Part shown: one piece after another, positions 16,022-24,307 of the stretch
Position numbering within the stretch: position 1 is the first letter of the stretch
How the letters are laid out: each line of letters starts with the position of its first letter
Assembly: GCA_018062405.1 (NCBI GenBank)
Contig: JAGOSF010000006.1
Span: 54,385-93,197 of the forward strand
DNA length: 38,813 nucleotides
Source of the DNA: Candidatus Babeliales bacterium
Lineage (GTDB): Bacteria > Babelota > Babeliae > Babelales > Chromulinivoraceae
Reading direction: 5' to 3'
The notes under the pieces: generated by a model
The model's input: only the letters and a program-made list of their open reading frames with translations
Databases searched by the model: none
What the model was told of the DNA's origin: nothing
Program-made: the position numbers and the translations under genes

Positions 16022-17176
16022 ATGAATACCGATACAAACTACAAAAAATCATATCCTTTACCGCCCATCACTGCAGACCGTCCAGATTTCTTACAACATT
16101 GGATAGAATTAAGCTCCAGCGCAGTTGAACAGAATGCAGCTCAATTTAAACAGTGGCTTGGACCTCAAACTCACATTGCGGCAGTCATTAAATCTAATGC
16201 CTACGGACACGGCCTTATCGAAATGGCTTACCTCTATGAACAATGTGATAACATCGCTGCGTTATGCGTTATTAATCTATCTGAAGCAATTATAATCAAA
16301 CAGCAGCTGCAAACTTGCAAGCCTATTTTTGTTATTGGATATTTAGATGCACCGTACGATTTTATCATTGAATATAATCTTGAAGTCATACTCTATGATT
16401 TTAATATCGCCCTGCAATTAAATGAAGTTGGCAAAAAACATCAGCAACCAATTAAAGTTCATGTAAAATTTGATACTGGCATGTCGCGCCTTGGTGTTGT
16501 TGCGTCGCAACTTGACCAGTTTCTAGAACAACTCAAAACTTTAGACTGGATAACAATTTGCGGAATTTTTACTCACTTTGCAGAAGGCTATCATGAAAAA
16601 AGAACCCATGAACAAGAAGCAGTTTTTGCTCAGATAGAAGCTTTGAACTATCAAACTCATGCTTCAAACTCTCATGGAGCGCTGACAACAAAATATAAAC
16701 ATTATAGTTTTGCCAGAATCGGCAGCGGCTTGTATGGCTATCTTCAAAAACATACATCTGAAGAGCAAGGCAAACTTAAACCAGTTTTATCACTTAAAAC
16801 AAAGATTCTACAAATTAAATCAGTAGCAGCTGGTGCTTTGATTGGATACGATGGTTTATTTCAAGCTCCAACGAATATGACGATTGCAATAATTGCAATT
16901 GGTTACCACGAAGGCCTTGATGCTCGGCTATCAAATACTGGCTCTGTCATTATTCACGGTCAACTTGCACCAATTATTGGAAGAGTCTGCATGAACTTAA
17001 CCATTATCGATATCAGCAAAATTCCAGATTGTAGTTCAGGGCAAATCGTCACTCTTTTAGGAAAAGAAGGAAATATTTCTCTCTCTGCTTATGACTGGTC
17101 TGTCATCACCAAGGCAAGCGTTTATAACCATCTGACGAAGCTATCGATGACAATTCCAAAAATTATTGTTGAGTAA
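16022..17176 (+). CDS. alr: Alanine racemase
   Basis: 384 residues, normal length. The enzyme interconverts L- and D-alanine with pyridoxal phosphate and supplies D-alanine for peptidoglycan. Visible motifs are AAVIKSNAYGHG, with the PLP lysine at 57, FDTGMSRLGVV, GIFTHFAEG, RIGSGLYGYL, a GYDG segment at 275-278 holding the likely catalytic tyrosine 276, AIAIGYHEGLDARLS and GRVCMNLTIIDIS. The usual D in VCMDxxxxD is N here (VCMNLTIID). About 20 extra residues precede the barrel. The ATG is preceded by GATC and no clear ribosome site. It follows a strong terminator, so it is probably a single-gene unit. Confidence 0.95.
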   Translation: MNTDTNYKKSYPLPPITADRPDFLQHWIELSSSAVEQNAAQFKQWLGPQTHIAAVIKSNAYGHGLIEMAYLYEQCDNIAALCVINLSEAIIIKQQLQTCKPIFVIGYLDAPYDFIIEYNLEVILYDFNIALQLNEVGKKHQQPIKVHVKFDTGMSRLGVVASQLDQFLEQLKTLDWITICGIFTHFAEGYHEKRTHEQEAVFAQIEALNYQTHASNSHGALTTKYKHYSFARIGSGLYGYLQKHTSEEQGKLKPVLSLKTKILQIKSVAAGALIGYDGLFQAPTNMTIAIIAIGYHEGLDARLSNTGSVIIHGQLAPIIGRVCMNLTIIDISKIPDCSSGQIVTLLGKEGNISLSAYDWSVITKASVYNHLTKLSMTIPKIIVE

Positions 17177-17305
17177 TTTTCACAGAAAACTTTTCTAATT
17201 GAAATCTTTTCGTCACAAACCCTTGCTTTAAAATTATAAAACCTGGTAACATGATTTCAGGTAGAATAAAAAGGCGAAGTGAAAAACCAAAAAAAAGGGT
17301 AGATT

Positions 17306-17677
17306 ATGAAAAATTATTCAAAATTACACATCTTGTTTGCTATGGGTATCGTTTTTAGTTCAACTGCTATGGTACAAGCTTACGGCAGTTCATCAAAGAA
17401 ATCTGATTCACAAGAAGTATCTCGTGGAGGCGGTAAACATTGCATGAAAAACATTGAGCACGATTTATCTATGATCATGAAGGACTTTAGAAAAGATCAT
17501 GACGTGTCAGCTACAAATAGTAAATTAGATGCACTTGAACCAAGAATTAAAAAGTCTGTTGCAGCTATGAAGAAAAATGAAGAGCATGGCAAAATGTGGG
17601 AAACTCACGAAAATACTTTACATAGAAAATTAAAAGAAGCTCGTCAAGAAGTTGCTCGATATTCAGAAAAAAATTAA
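17306..17677 (+). CDS. Small secreted helical protein, signal-region paralogue of 17768
   Basis: 123 residues. The AAAAGGG ribosome site lies about 6 bases before the ATG. The signal peptide MKNYSKLHILFAMGIVFSST has the same MKNxxKLxIxxxM frame as the protein at 17768, suggesting a duplicated export leader. The mature part is Ser/Lys-rich, then helical and charged (LDALEPRIKKSVAAMKKNEE, LHRKLKEARQEVARYSEKN), likely a coiled coil. One cysteine (KHCMKN) is present. It ends at a hairpin 27 bases downstream. No domain is recognised. Confidence 0.8.
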   Translation: MKNYSKLHILFAMGIVFSSTAMVQAYGSSSKKSDSQEVSRGGGKHCMKNIEHDLSMIMKDFRKDHDVSATNSKLDALEPRIKKSVAAMKKNEEHGKMWETHENTLHRKLKEARQEVARYSEKN

Positions 17678-17703
17678 CACGTAATTCATAATTTTTTTAA
17701 ATT

Positions 17704-17749
17704 AAATAGCCCATGTATTAAGGTTTACATCTCAATATCTGGGCTATTT
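17704..17749 (+). terminator. Hairpin terminator
   Basis: AAATAGCCCA pairs perfectly with TGGGCTATTT (10 bp) around a 26-base loop, followed by T. It separates the two coiled-coil secreted genes. Confidence 0.75.
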
Positions 17750-17767
17750 TTATGAAAAGGAAATAGC

Positions 17768-18430
17768 ATGAAAAATTTAACAAAATTACAAATTTTTATG
17801 TTGATGAGTTTAGCTGTTGGATCTCTTACTATGCATGCTAATGATGTAAGCGATTTTGAAGCTGTTACCTCTCAAGTTGATGCGGCTCAAAATTTGCAAG
17901 CTACGGTCGATGTTTTAGAAGAACTTGAACAATCGAATCCAGACGTTATCGAACTTATTATTTTAGATGAAGCTGATCTTGAAGCAACTTTTGGTAGTAT
18001 CAGAAACTTTATTCAGAAAAAAAATAAAGAAATAGAAAGACTCTTAAGCAAAAATCAAGTTGAACAAGCTGAAATAGCAAAACTTGGGATTGAATTAGCT
18101 GATGCACAAGCTGCTTATGAAAAAGCCTCAGCTCGATATAAAATGAAACATAAAAAATCTTATCGAGGCGAACAAGCTATTAAAGATAGTTTGATAAAAG
18201 CTGAACAAGGCTTACAATCTTTAAGCTCACAAATTAAAAATAATTTAGAAGCTACTTATAGATCTTCAAAAAAAGCTATGAAAAAAGTTGTAGCACAAAC
18301 AACAAGGCCTAAAAAACAAAGTAAAAAAATGGTTGTAGAATCTGAAGTTTTAGAACCAATGGTTATGATAGAGCCAATGAAGGATGATATGATTGAAGAA
18401 ATTGAGGTTGAACAAGTTGACCTTGAATAA
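17768..18430 (+). CDS. Secreted coiled-coil protein of unknown family
   Basis: 220 residues. AAAAGGA lies 7 bases before the ATG. The signal peptide MKNLTKLQIFMLMSLAVGSL ends TMHAND. Residues about 70-170 are a long charged helix (KKNKEIERLLSKNQVEQAEI, LGIELADAQAAYEKASARYK) with heptad-like spacing. It is followed by a Lys-rich segment (SSKKAMKKVVAQTTRPKKQS) and an acidic Met/Glu/Val tail (EPMVMIEPMKDDMIEEIEVE). Strong charge segregation along the chain is notable. It is flanked by terminators on both sides. No enzyme motif is seen. Confidence 0.82.
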   Translation: MKNLTKLQIFMLMSLAVGSLTMHANDVSDFEAVTSQVDAAQNLQATVDVLEELEQSNPDVIELIILDEADLEATFGSIRNFIQKKNKEIERLLSKNQVEQAEIAKLGIELADAQAAYEKASARYKMKHKKSYRGEQAIKDSLIKAEQGLQSLSSQIKNNLEATYRSSKKAMKKVVAQTTRPKKQSKKMVVESEVLEPMVMIEPMKDDMIEEIEVEQVDLE

Positions 18431-18451
18431 TCGATTACGATAAAAAAATAG

Positions 18452-18484
18452 AAAAGAGTTTGGGAGCAATTCCAGACTCTTTTT
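18452..18484 (+). terminator. Hairpin terminator
   Basis: AAAAGAGT/ACTCTTTT closes an inner GGA...TCC stem and is followed by a T-run, 22 bases past the stop of the 220-residue gene. Confidence 0.82.
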
Positions 18485-18630
18485 TCATAACCCAATCTCA
18501 ATCAATATTTTCAAATTATTATGACCTGCCTACTCCATAAAAATAATAATTTCAAGTCTTATAAAAAGAAAAAGTTACCTTTATACTTATATTTCTGAAA
18601 GGTTTTATAACATAAAGATTGGTGCATGAT

Positions 18631-19332
18631 ATGTTTATTGTTGAAGGAAATATTGGAACAGGAAAAACAACGTTTTTAAAAACGTTGCAACAATCTTTGT
18701 CGCAAGCTATCGTCACGCTTGAAGCTGTAGAATATTGGCAAAATGAATCAAATGGCCAATCTATTTTACAAAATTTTTATGAATCTCCACATCGCTGGGG
18801 ATACACGATGGAAACCATCGCTCTTAAAATTCGAATTCAAGAACATATTAAACAACAACAATCTTTATTACCAAACATTGTCGAACGATCAATTTATTCT
18901 GGGTACCATTGTTTTGCACACAACAGTTTTGAACAAGGATATTTAAACAACCTTGAATGGAATGTGTACAATGCTTGGTTTAACTTTTTAACATCGCAAC
19001 ATTGTTTACCGCCTGCAGGATTTATTTATTTACGCGCTGATCCACAATTATCTTATAAACGAACTGTGCAGCGTCATCGCCAGGCAGAAGAATCAATCGC
19101 CCTTGCCTACCTTGAACAAATTCACACCAAGCATGAGGATTTCTTAATTCATAAGCGCAATGTTCATCATTCAATTTTAAAGACGCCTATCTTAGTTTTA
19201 GATTGTAATTACGACTTGCTGACGAACAAAAATAAATTGCTCGACTATGTAGAACAAGTCCAGCAATTTATACAAACTCATCATTCTTGTAATAAACCTG
19301 GTCAGCAGTTACAAATTTCTACTAATTTATAA
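18631..19332 (+). CDS. Deoxynucleoside kinase (dNK/dGK/TK2-like family)
   Basis: 233 residues from the ATG at 18631; a TTG at 18619 would only extend the protein by four residues and starts less plausibly. The family phosphorylates deoxynucleosides with ATP. Visible features are the P-loop FIVEGNIGTGKTTFL at residues 2-16, the ERS motif in VERSIYSGYHCFAHN, the YLRADPQLSYKRTVQRHRQA segment with the arginine-bearing lid, and EESIALAYLEQIHTKHEDFL. These match the animal, poxvirus/herpes-like and bacterial dGK/dAK group rather than TmkA or type II TK. Substrate cannot be fixed by eye. A salvage role fits an organism that depends on a host for nucleosides, which is inference. It is flanked by terminator-closed units. 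Confidence 0.88.
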   Translation: MFIVEGNIGTGKTTFLKTLQQSLSQAIVTLEAVEYWQNESNGQSILQNFYESPHRWGYTMETIALKIRIQEHIKQQQSLLPNIVERSIYSGYHCFAHNSFEQGYLNNLEWNVYNAWFNFLTSQHCLPPAGFIYLRADPQLSYKRTVQRHRQAEESIALAYLEQIHTKHEDFLIHKRNVHHSILKTPILVLDCNYDLLTNKNKLLDYVEQVQQFIQTHHSCNKPGQQLQISTNL

Positions 19333-19436
19333 ATTTTACCTCGCCAAATAAATAAAAAATCAATTAAAATAGACTTATATTCCTTATAGGTTAAAATGTT
19401 TTAAATTTTTATAATTACATTTTACCAAAGGAAATC

Positions 19437-20465
19437 ATGAAATTTCTTAAATTAAGTTCTATTCTTTTTTTATTTTTTATGACACAAAATATTCAAACTT
19501 CTGATGATGAAGAATCATCTCTACTTAAAACTACTTTAAGTTATGAAGAAAGTTTTGATCCTAGAGGTTTTATAGATATAAAAAACACCTCTGGAAGAAC
19601 TAATATAGAAGGTTGGGATAAAAACATACTCCAAATTATCGCAACCAAAAGAGCAAGCTCTCAAGAATTATTAGATGCTACAACTGTCGAGCTAAGAAGA
19701 AGCGATTCATCTGTAGAAATAGATACTATCTGCCCACAACAAACAAATGTTTTTTCATCTACAATAATAAATAATCGGACTGTTTATTGCGATGGTTCGT
19801 CTGTTATCAGCATAGGCGGAACGAACGGAATTACAATCGGAGGAATTTCAATAGAAAGATTTTTAAGAGAAGGATCTTCAACTGCCATGGCTAGATCTAT
19901 TGCTTTTGTAGACTATGTAATACGAGCACCTCATTCAACACTTATTAACGCTCAAAGTGGAAGCGGTCGAATAAATATGAGCGGTTTATTAAATAGAATT
20001 AGTCTAAAAACAGGCTCTGGAGCTACGTCAGTAAAAGATAGTACAGATATTTCAGTTCAATCGGGATCTGGAGAAATCAAAATAACGAATGCAACTGGAA
20101 GAGTAAAAGTTCAAACCGGATCTGGCGATATCACAACTATAGGCGATTTAACTAGAGCTGATTTACAAACTGGATCAGGTGATATAAAAGTAAAAGGGAG
20201 TGAATTTTCAAATTTACAAACTGGATCAGGTGATATAAAAGTGTATAACAGCAAGAATGGAAGCGCTCGGGCGCAAACCGGTTCAGGCGATATCACTATG
20301 AAAGGAAAATTCAATGAAGTTTTTGCTCGAGCAGGAAGCGGAGATATAACCATTAAAAAAGCAAGAATAGCTGATGCTTTAACTCATTCTGGTCGTAAAA
20401 AAGTTACGCTTAGAGGTCAATCATCTGCTGGAGACTCATCTGAATCAGATTCTGACAAAGAATAA
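19437..20465 (+). CDS. Secreted GSGDI-repeat protein (DUF4097-like putative adhesin)
   Basis: 342 residues. The signal peptide is MKFLKLSSILFLFFMTQNIQ. Residues about 35-60 contain GFIDIKNTSGRTNIEGWDKN, the usual start of DUF4097/LiaG-like proteins. From about 170 a right-handed beta-type repeat appears eight times, with Q/T-[TS]-GSG-[DE]-I at its core (AQSGSGRI, LKTGSGAT, VQSGSGEI, VQTGSGDI, LQTGSGDI twice, AQTGSGDI, ARAGSGDI), at 17-22 residue spacing. This suggests a small beta-helix. The C-terminus is Ser/Asp/Glu-rich. It is a single gene closed by a hairpin. Surface attachment is suggested by the family name only. Confidence 0.85.
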   Translation: MKFLKLSSILFLFFMTQNIQTSDDEESSLLKTTLSYEESFDPRGFIDIKNTSGRTNIEGWDKNILQIIATKRASSQELLDATTVELRRSDSSVEIDTICPQQTNVFSSTIINNRTVYCDGSSVISIGGTNGITIGGISIERFLREGSSTAMARSIAFVDYVIRAPHSTLINAQSGSGRINMSGLLNRISLKTGSGATSVKDSTDISVQSGSGEIKITNATGRVKVQTGSGDITTIGDLTRADLQTGSGDIKVKGSEFSNLQTGSGDIKVYNSKNGSARAQTGSGDITMKGKFNEVFARAGSGDITIKKARIADALTHSGRKKVTLRGQSSAGDSSESDSDKE

Positions 20466-20479
20466 AAATTTTAAAAACA

Positions 20480-20512
20480 TTGGCCTATCATCTATAAAAA
20501 ATGATAGGCCAA
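20480..20512. terminator. Hairpin terminator between convergent genes
   Basis: TTGGCCTATCAT pairs perfectly over 12 bp with 20501-20512 around a 9-base loop. It lies between the plus-strand gene ending at 20465 and the minus-strand gene ending at 20555. Confidence 0.85.
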
Positions 20513-20554
20513 AAATAATAAAATCAGAAAATCTTGTTACTTTATAATTGGTAA

Positions 20555-21166
20555 CTATTTTTTGCTTGCTCTTTTATGTTCTTGATATAAAAATCGAGCT
20601 AAAGTATCTAAACATAGATCAATATTCATATTTCCATCTCGTGCTCCAACCGCCTCAACGATAAAACTTTGTGGCAATAATGTTTTGAGCACAGAGTCTT
20701 GATACAAAACATACGGCTGATTTGAGATCGCTAAACATTTTCCAGGAGTTGGATCTAAATCCATCCATGCATCAACCGTATCACCTGTTGTTGGGCGAAT
20801 CAGTTGACCTTGTGCACCAAACTTCATAGGAACATCAATAATTTGAATTGGCAGGTTACGCATGCTTTCTGGCATTGCCATATGTTGATACAAAAAAATC
20901 ATTGATTGCGCTTCTGTTTGCGGAACTTGATCATCTAAAATGTTAAAATCTTTTTGTATTTTATTTTTTTCCGATTCAGTTAATGGTCGAGCTCCTGACA
21001 ACACGACAATAGAATCGCAACAAATTCCATTTTTCACAAGATCAATGGCATGTTGAAAACGATCTTTAACATTTGGATATGCTGACCCCAAAATAATAAG
21101 ATAATCATACTTCATTGCTTGTGGTTTTATTTCATCAATACTTTGAAGTTTTTGAAGTAAACTCAA
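20555..21166 (-). CDS. YdcF/DUF218-like protein, C-terminal part of a split gene
   Basis: 203 residues from a TTG at 21166; an internal ATG at 21115 is another possible start. It contains the DUF218-type pattern: YDYLIILGSAYPNVKDRFQH, SIVVLSGARPLTESEK, QTEAQSMIFLY and LAISNQPYVLYQD. The domain is thought to handle envelope-linked substrates but has no settled reaction. It is in the same frame as the 90-residue gene just upstream, separated only by one TAA (21185-21187) and six codons (ESQAEI). The pair therefore looks like one 300-codon gene broken by a stop. The poor start codon and lack of a ribosome site support that. The stop is TAG. Confidence 0.7.
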   Translation of the reverse strand: MSLLQKLQSIDEIKPQAMKYDYLIILGSAYPNVKDRFQHAIDLVKNGICCDSIVVLSGARPLTESEKNKIQKDFNILDDQVPQTEAQSMIFLYQHMAMPESMRNLPIQIIDVPMKFGAQGQLIRPTTGDTVDAWMDLDPTPGKCLAISNQPYVLYQDSVLKTLLPQSFIVEAVGARDGNMNIDLCLDTLARFLYQEHKRASKK

Positions 21167-21184
21167 AATCTCTGCTTGCGACTC

Positions 21185-21457
21185 TTACCAATTTTTCGCA
21201 TCCATTTCCCAACGCTCAGAACCTGGTTTTCGCAGCCAGTTTTTTTGCGTTGCATGCACGATCGATTCTAAAGAGCTATCATGTTCAATCCCCGTCAAGG
21301 TCAACAATTGTAATAATGCAAAACAAGGGCGCCCTTGCTGATTAAGCACAACTTGCTCTTGTAATTGTTCAGATTTTATTCTATCAGCAAAAAGATAGAA
21401 TAATGAAAAACCAGACAATAAAAAAACAAGCCCCAGGATGCGAACATGATATTTCAT
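21185..21457 (-). CDS. N-terminal part of the split YdcF-like gene, with signal anchor
   Basis: 90 residues with AAGGA 5 bases before the ATG. The membrane anchor is MKYHVRILGLVFLLSGFSLF. The rest (LLTLTGIEHDSSLESIVHAT, then KNWLRKPGSERWEMDAKNW) has no complete domain of its own and ends at TAA. Immediately after, the same frame continues into the 203-residue DUF218-like part. The ATG lies 9 bases from the tyrS stop, so it is a tyrS operon member. If the TAA is real, this would make only a short anchored peptide. Confidence 0.7.
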   Translation of the reverse strand: MKYHVRILGLVFLLSGFSLFYLFADRIKSEQLQEQVVLNQQGRPCFALLQLLTLTGIEHDSSLESIVHATQKNWLRKPGSERWEMDAKNW

Positions 21458-21465
21458 AAAAATCC

Positions 21466-22662
21466 TTACGCAAGTGTGTAAATACGATGTTTACCAACTT
21501 TGACCGTCATCCCAACTTGCCATGCAATCTCTTCTTTAAATTCTGTAACAACTCGACCATCAATCGTAACAGCTCCAGATTCGATTAATCGTTTCGCTTC
21601 CGAAGTTGAACTGATCGCTTGCAACTCTTTTAATAAATCAACAATCCACAAAGGATTTTGTAAAGTTGCTGGTAAAACAACCTGCTTGCCTTGTGACAAA
21701 TCTTTTTTCTGGAATAATGCTATAAAATTTTCTTGCGCTGCAACAGCTTGCTCCTGTGACCAAAATTCATGAATAATGCCAAACGCCATCCGTTTTTTAA
21801 GATCCATTGGATGAACAGCGCTACTTGCAACATCAGCTTTCATCTGCGCAATTTCTGTTTCTGATTTTGATAACAACAAACTATAATACCGCCACATCAA
21901 CGTGTCAGAAATCGACATTAACTTGCCGTAAGCATCAGCTGGCTCATCAGTTAATCCAATATAATTACCCAGCGATTTGGACATTTTTTCAACTCCATCA
22001 AGCCCTTCGAGCAACGGAGTTGTTAAAACAACTTGTGGAACTTTACCATATTGCTCTTGCAAAAAACGACCGCACAATAAATTAAAAGTTTGATCAGTCC
22101 CGCCAAGTTCAACATCTGCATCCAAAGCTACTGAATCGTACCCTTGCATAATTGGGTATAAAAGTTCATGCAAAGCAATTGGCTGTTGTTGTGCCATGCG
22201 TTTTGAAAAATCATCACGTTCAAGTAATCGAGCTACGGTAACTTTTGCACACAACTGAATTGTGTCACCAAATGATAATTTCGAAAGCCATCGAGAATTA
22301 TATTCAACAACAACTTTGTCTGGGTTCAAAATTCTTTTAACTTGCTCAAAATAGGTTTTTGCATTTCGATCAATATCGGCATCAGACAAAGGTGGACGAG
22401 TTGTTTTTTTACCAGTTGGATCACCAATTCGTGCAGTATAATCACCAATTAAAAATATAACTTCGTGTCCAAGATCTTGGAACTGTTTCATTTTTCTCAA
22501 AACAACTGCGTGCCCTAAATGTAAATCTGGAGCCGTTGGATCCAAACCTAATTTAATGCGTAATTTTTTTCCACTTTCTAACTTCTTTTGTAACTGCCCT
22601 GCTGGTAAACAATCAACAGAACCTTGCAATAATATTGCTAGCGATTTTTCAATAGAGTTCAT
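21466..22662 (-). CDS. tyrS: Tyrosyl-tRNA synthetase
   Basis: 398 residues. It attaches tyrosine to tRNA-Tyr in the cytoplasm. The class I signatures are HLGH at residues 48-51 within [20 protein letters not shown] and KMSKS at 226-230 ([15 protein letters not shown]). [14 protein letters not shown] and the C-terminal S4 RNA-binding domain ([20 protein letters not shown]) complete it. The [17 protein letters not shown] context fits the TyrZ-like bacterial subtype. It is followed on the same strand by the YdcF-like gene. No obvious T-box leader was found. Confidence 0.96.
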   Translation of the reverse strand: MNSIEKSLAILLQGSVDCLPAGQLQKKLESGKKLRIKLGLDPTAPDLHLGHAVVLRKMKQFQDLGHEVIFLIGDYTARIGDPTGKKTTRPPLSDADIDRNAKTYFEQVKRILNPDKVVVEYNSRWLSKLSFGDTIQLCAKVTVARLLERDDFSKRMAQQQPIALHELLYPIMQGYDSVALDADVELGGTDQTFNLLCGRFLQEQYGKVPQVVLTTPLLEGLDGVEKMSKSLGNYIGLTDEPADAYGKLMSISDTLMWRYYSLLLSKSETEIAQMKADVASSAVHPMDLKKRMAFGIIHEFWSQEQAVAAQENFIALFQKKDLSQGKQVVLPATLQNPLWIVDLLKELQAISSTSEAKRLIESGAVTIDGRVVTEFKEEIAWQVGMTVKVGKHRIYTLA

Positions 22663-22713
22663 AATACTTTCTTAATTTCTTTTTAAATTTAATAATCGAA
22701 GATCGGGTTAAAA

Positions 22714-23409
22714 CTATTTTAAAAGCAGCACAAGCAACGTTCTTACTCCCATAACAAGCCACACCGCAAAATCTTGTACAGCTTCACCAAAAGTTACCAG
22801 TAAAAATAATAAACCAATAAACGAAAGAATCATGGTCGTTGCAGAAAATTCTTGAATTTTTGGTGCATGAAAATAAATAATATATTTAAAAATTCCAAGA
22901 ATAAAATGAATCGCAAATAAAACTAAATTCTGCTGACACATAAAAAGCAAGAGTCCAATAATAGATTCTCTTGATGATGTCATCTGCGTCACTGCCATTG
23001 GAGCCATTTCATGAAGATGAATACCAGATAAAAGCATCATGCAGGTTGCAGCACAAATTAATAGAATTAAATGAGCAAAAGACCTGCCAACATATTCAAT
23101 AAAAACACGCAACTTATAGAATGAACCATTAATATTATCTGGAATTAAAGGAATATAACGACCCCAACCTGGGATCAACGAAATTGGCAAAACATCTTTA
23201 TAAAAAACTCCCCACAACAATGCCGCAAATCCAAAAACATTAAAATGTTCTAATGGATTCAATGTTAAAAATCCAGCCTGCTCTGGAGCATCATCACCAA
23301 CTTGCAATGCAATTAAAGACTCAAACCACCCTGCAAAAGTAATGGTGATAACATACGAAATAAAAGCAATAATCAAAAATTGAAAACCAATAATAAACTC
23401 TAATCTCAT
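22714..23409 (-). CDS. Site-2-protease-like (M50) membrane protein lacking the HExxH motif
   Basis: 231 residues from the ATG at 23409 (AAGGAG 7 bases upstream; a longer frame to 23472 has no ribosome site). About five hydrophobic segments are visible. The layout resembles short M50 rhomboid-like family members, in which HEFGHAxVAxxLGDxTxxxxG is followed by RLTLNPLxHIDPxG. Here the matching stretch reads AGWFESLIALQVGDDAPEQA, then FLTLNPLEHFNVFGF. The NPLxH motif is kept, but the zinc-binding HExxH (residues about 26-30) is AGWFE, and the D of NPLxHxD is N. It therefore looks like a protease-fold protein that lost its metal site. Assignment rests on this one motif alignment. Confidence 0.6.
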   Translation of the reverse strand: MRLEFIIGFQFLIIAFISYVITITFAGWFESLIALQVGDDAPEQAGFLTLNPLEHFNVFGFAALLWGVFYKDVLPISLIPGWGRYIPLIPDNINGSFYKLRVFIEYVGRSFAHLILLICAATCMMLLSGIHLHEMAPMAVTQMTSSRESIIGLLLFMCQQNLVLFAIHFILGIFKYIIYFHAPKIQEFSATTMILSFIGLLFLLVTFGEAVQDFAVWLVMGVRTLLVLLLK

Positions 23410-23473
23410 CTGCCCACTCCTTAATTTTACATAAAAAATAAAAAACTTTTTTACCTTTTTAAAATACCACAAA

Positions 23474-23504
23474 AAAAGCAGAAGCCAAAATAGCCCCTGC
23501 TTTT
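23474..23504 (-). terminator. Hairpin terminator with a near-copy at 24047
   Basis: AAAAGCAG/CTGCTTTT (8 bp) is followed by a T-run on the minus strand, downstream of the 154-residue gene. Its left 21 bases, from 23471, match those starting at 24047. Confidence 0.65.
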
Positions 23505-23534
23505 ATATCTTAATATCAATATAATAAGAAAGAC

Positions 23535-23999
23535 CTAATCTACACTTCCAATATTTTGCTCACTAACAGGATTATGCATACTTCTTACATTCTGTTGTGC
23601 GGAATAAAGACTATAAACATTATAACTAATACTCAAAACAGTAAGAGCATACAATATTTTAGCCTTACTTTTATAGTTTTTTTTCAAACATTCATCTTTT
23701 TCAAAAAAAGCACTCTGCGTATAAACAAAAGATGTTGCTGCAAGACTATAGGGTAAAACACCAGCTATCTGTAAGTTTAAACCTTTATCAAATTCAACAC
23801 GCTGACGCAAATTAAGACTCTCACGATATGTATCGGCAATTCTAAGCAATTTTTTATTTCCTTCAAGAGAAGCTGTCACCATTATTGGTACCACAATATC
23901 TGTCATACCAGCGAAATTTTCAAAACATTCTTCCCCTGTAGTCATAACCATTGACGATGCAAATAAAACAACCGCCATAAAAATCTTACGTAAATCCAC
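23535..23999 (-). CDS. Secreted or membrane protein of unknown family
   Basis: 154 residues. The GTG at 23999 is used because AAAGGA is 6 bases upstream. The signal peptide MDLRKIFMAVVLFASSMVMT is followed by TGEECFENFAGM. A second hydrophobic segment (AKILYALTVLSISYNVYSLY, about 112-131) could anchor it. The mature part is mixed, with Cys in TGEECF and KDECLKKN. The stop is TAG. It is flanked on both sides by near-identical hairpins. No domain is recognised. Confidence 0.75.
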   Translation of the reverse strand: MDLRKIFMAVVLFASSMVMTTGEECFENFAGMTDIVVPIMVTASLEGNKKLLRIADTYRESLNLRQRVEFDKGLNLQIAGVLPYSLAATSFVYTQSAFFEKDECLKKNYKSKAKILYALTVLSISYNVYSLYSAQQNVRSMHNPVSEQNIGSVD

Positions 24000-24046
24000 T
24001 AAAAATCCTTTATATACAATATTATTCTATATAAAATAATACCATA

Positions 24047-24083
24047 AAAAAAAGCAGAAGCCAAAATGACCTCTGCTTTTTTT
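24047..24083. terminator. Terminator-like hairpin in a divergent intergenic region
   Basis: AAAAAAAGCAGA/TCTGCTTTTTTT pair perfectly over 12 bp with T-runs on both strands. It lies between two divergent starts (23999 minus, 24308 plus), so it follows no gene in either direction. It is almost a copy of the hairpin at 23471-23505. The remaining 220 bases of this 308-base gap hold only the promoter at 24232. Confidence 0.7.
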
Positions 24084-24231
24084 GCTTCATTTCACTACAA
24101 AAAATTATATTTTTTAGAAATAGTTTGTAATTTTCTAGACCATAATACTGTACCAAAAATAAAAATCAATGTGCAACAGCTTCTTATTTTTATAAAAAAC
24201 AAAGCCAGAACGCTGGACAAAAAAGCTTTTT

Positions 24232-24260
24232 TTGAAACCTAACAAATTCTGTAGTAAACT
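24232..24260 (+). promoter_or_regulatory. valS promoter
   Basis: TTGAAA (24232-24237), a 17-base spacer and TAAACT (24255-24260) lie 47 bases before the valS ATG. It is the best-spaced promoter match in the window. Confidence 0.6.
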
Positions 24261-24307
24261 GAAATCTAACTATCTTAACCATAAAAATCTTTTGAAACGA
24301 AACGATC

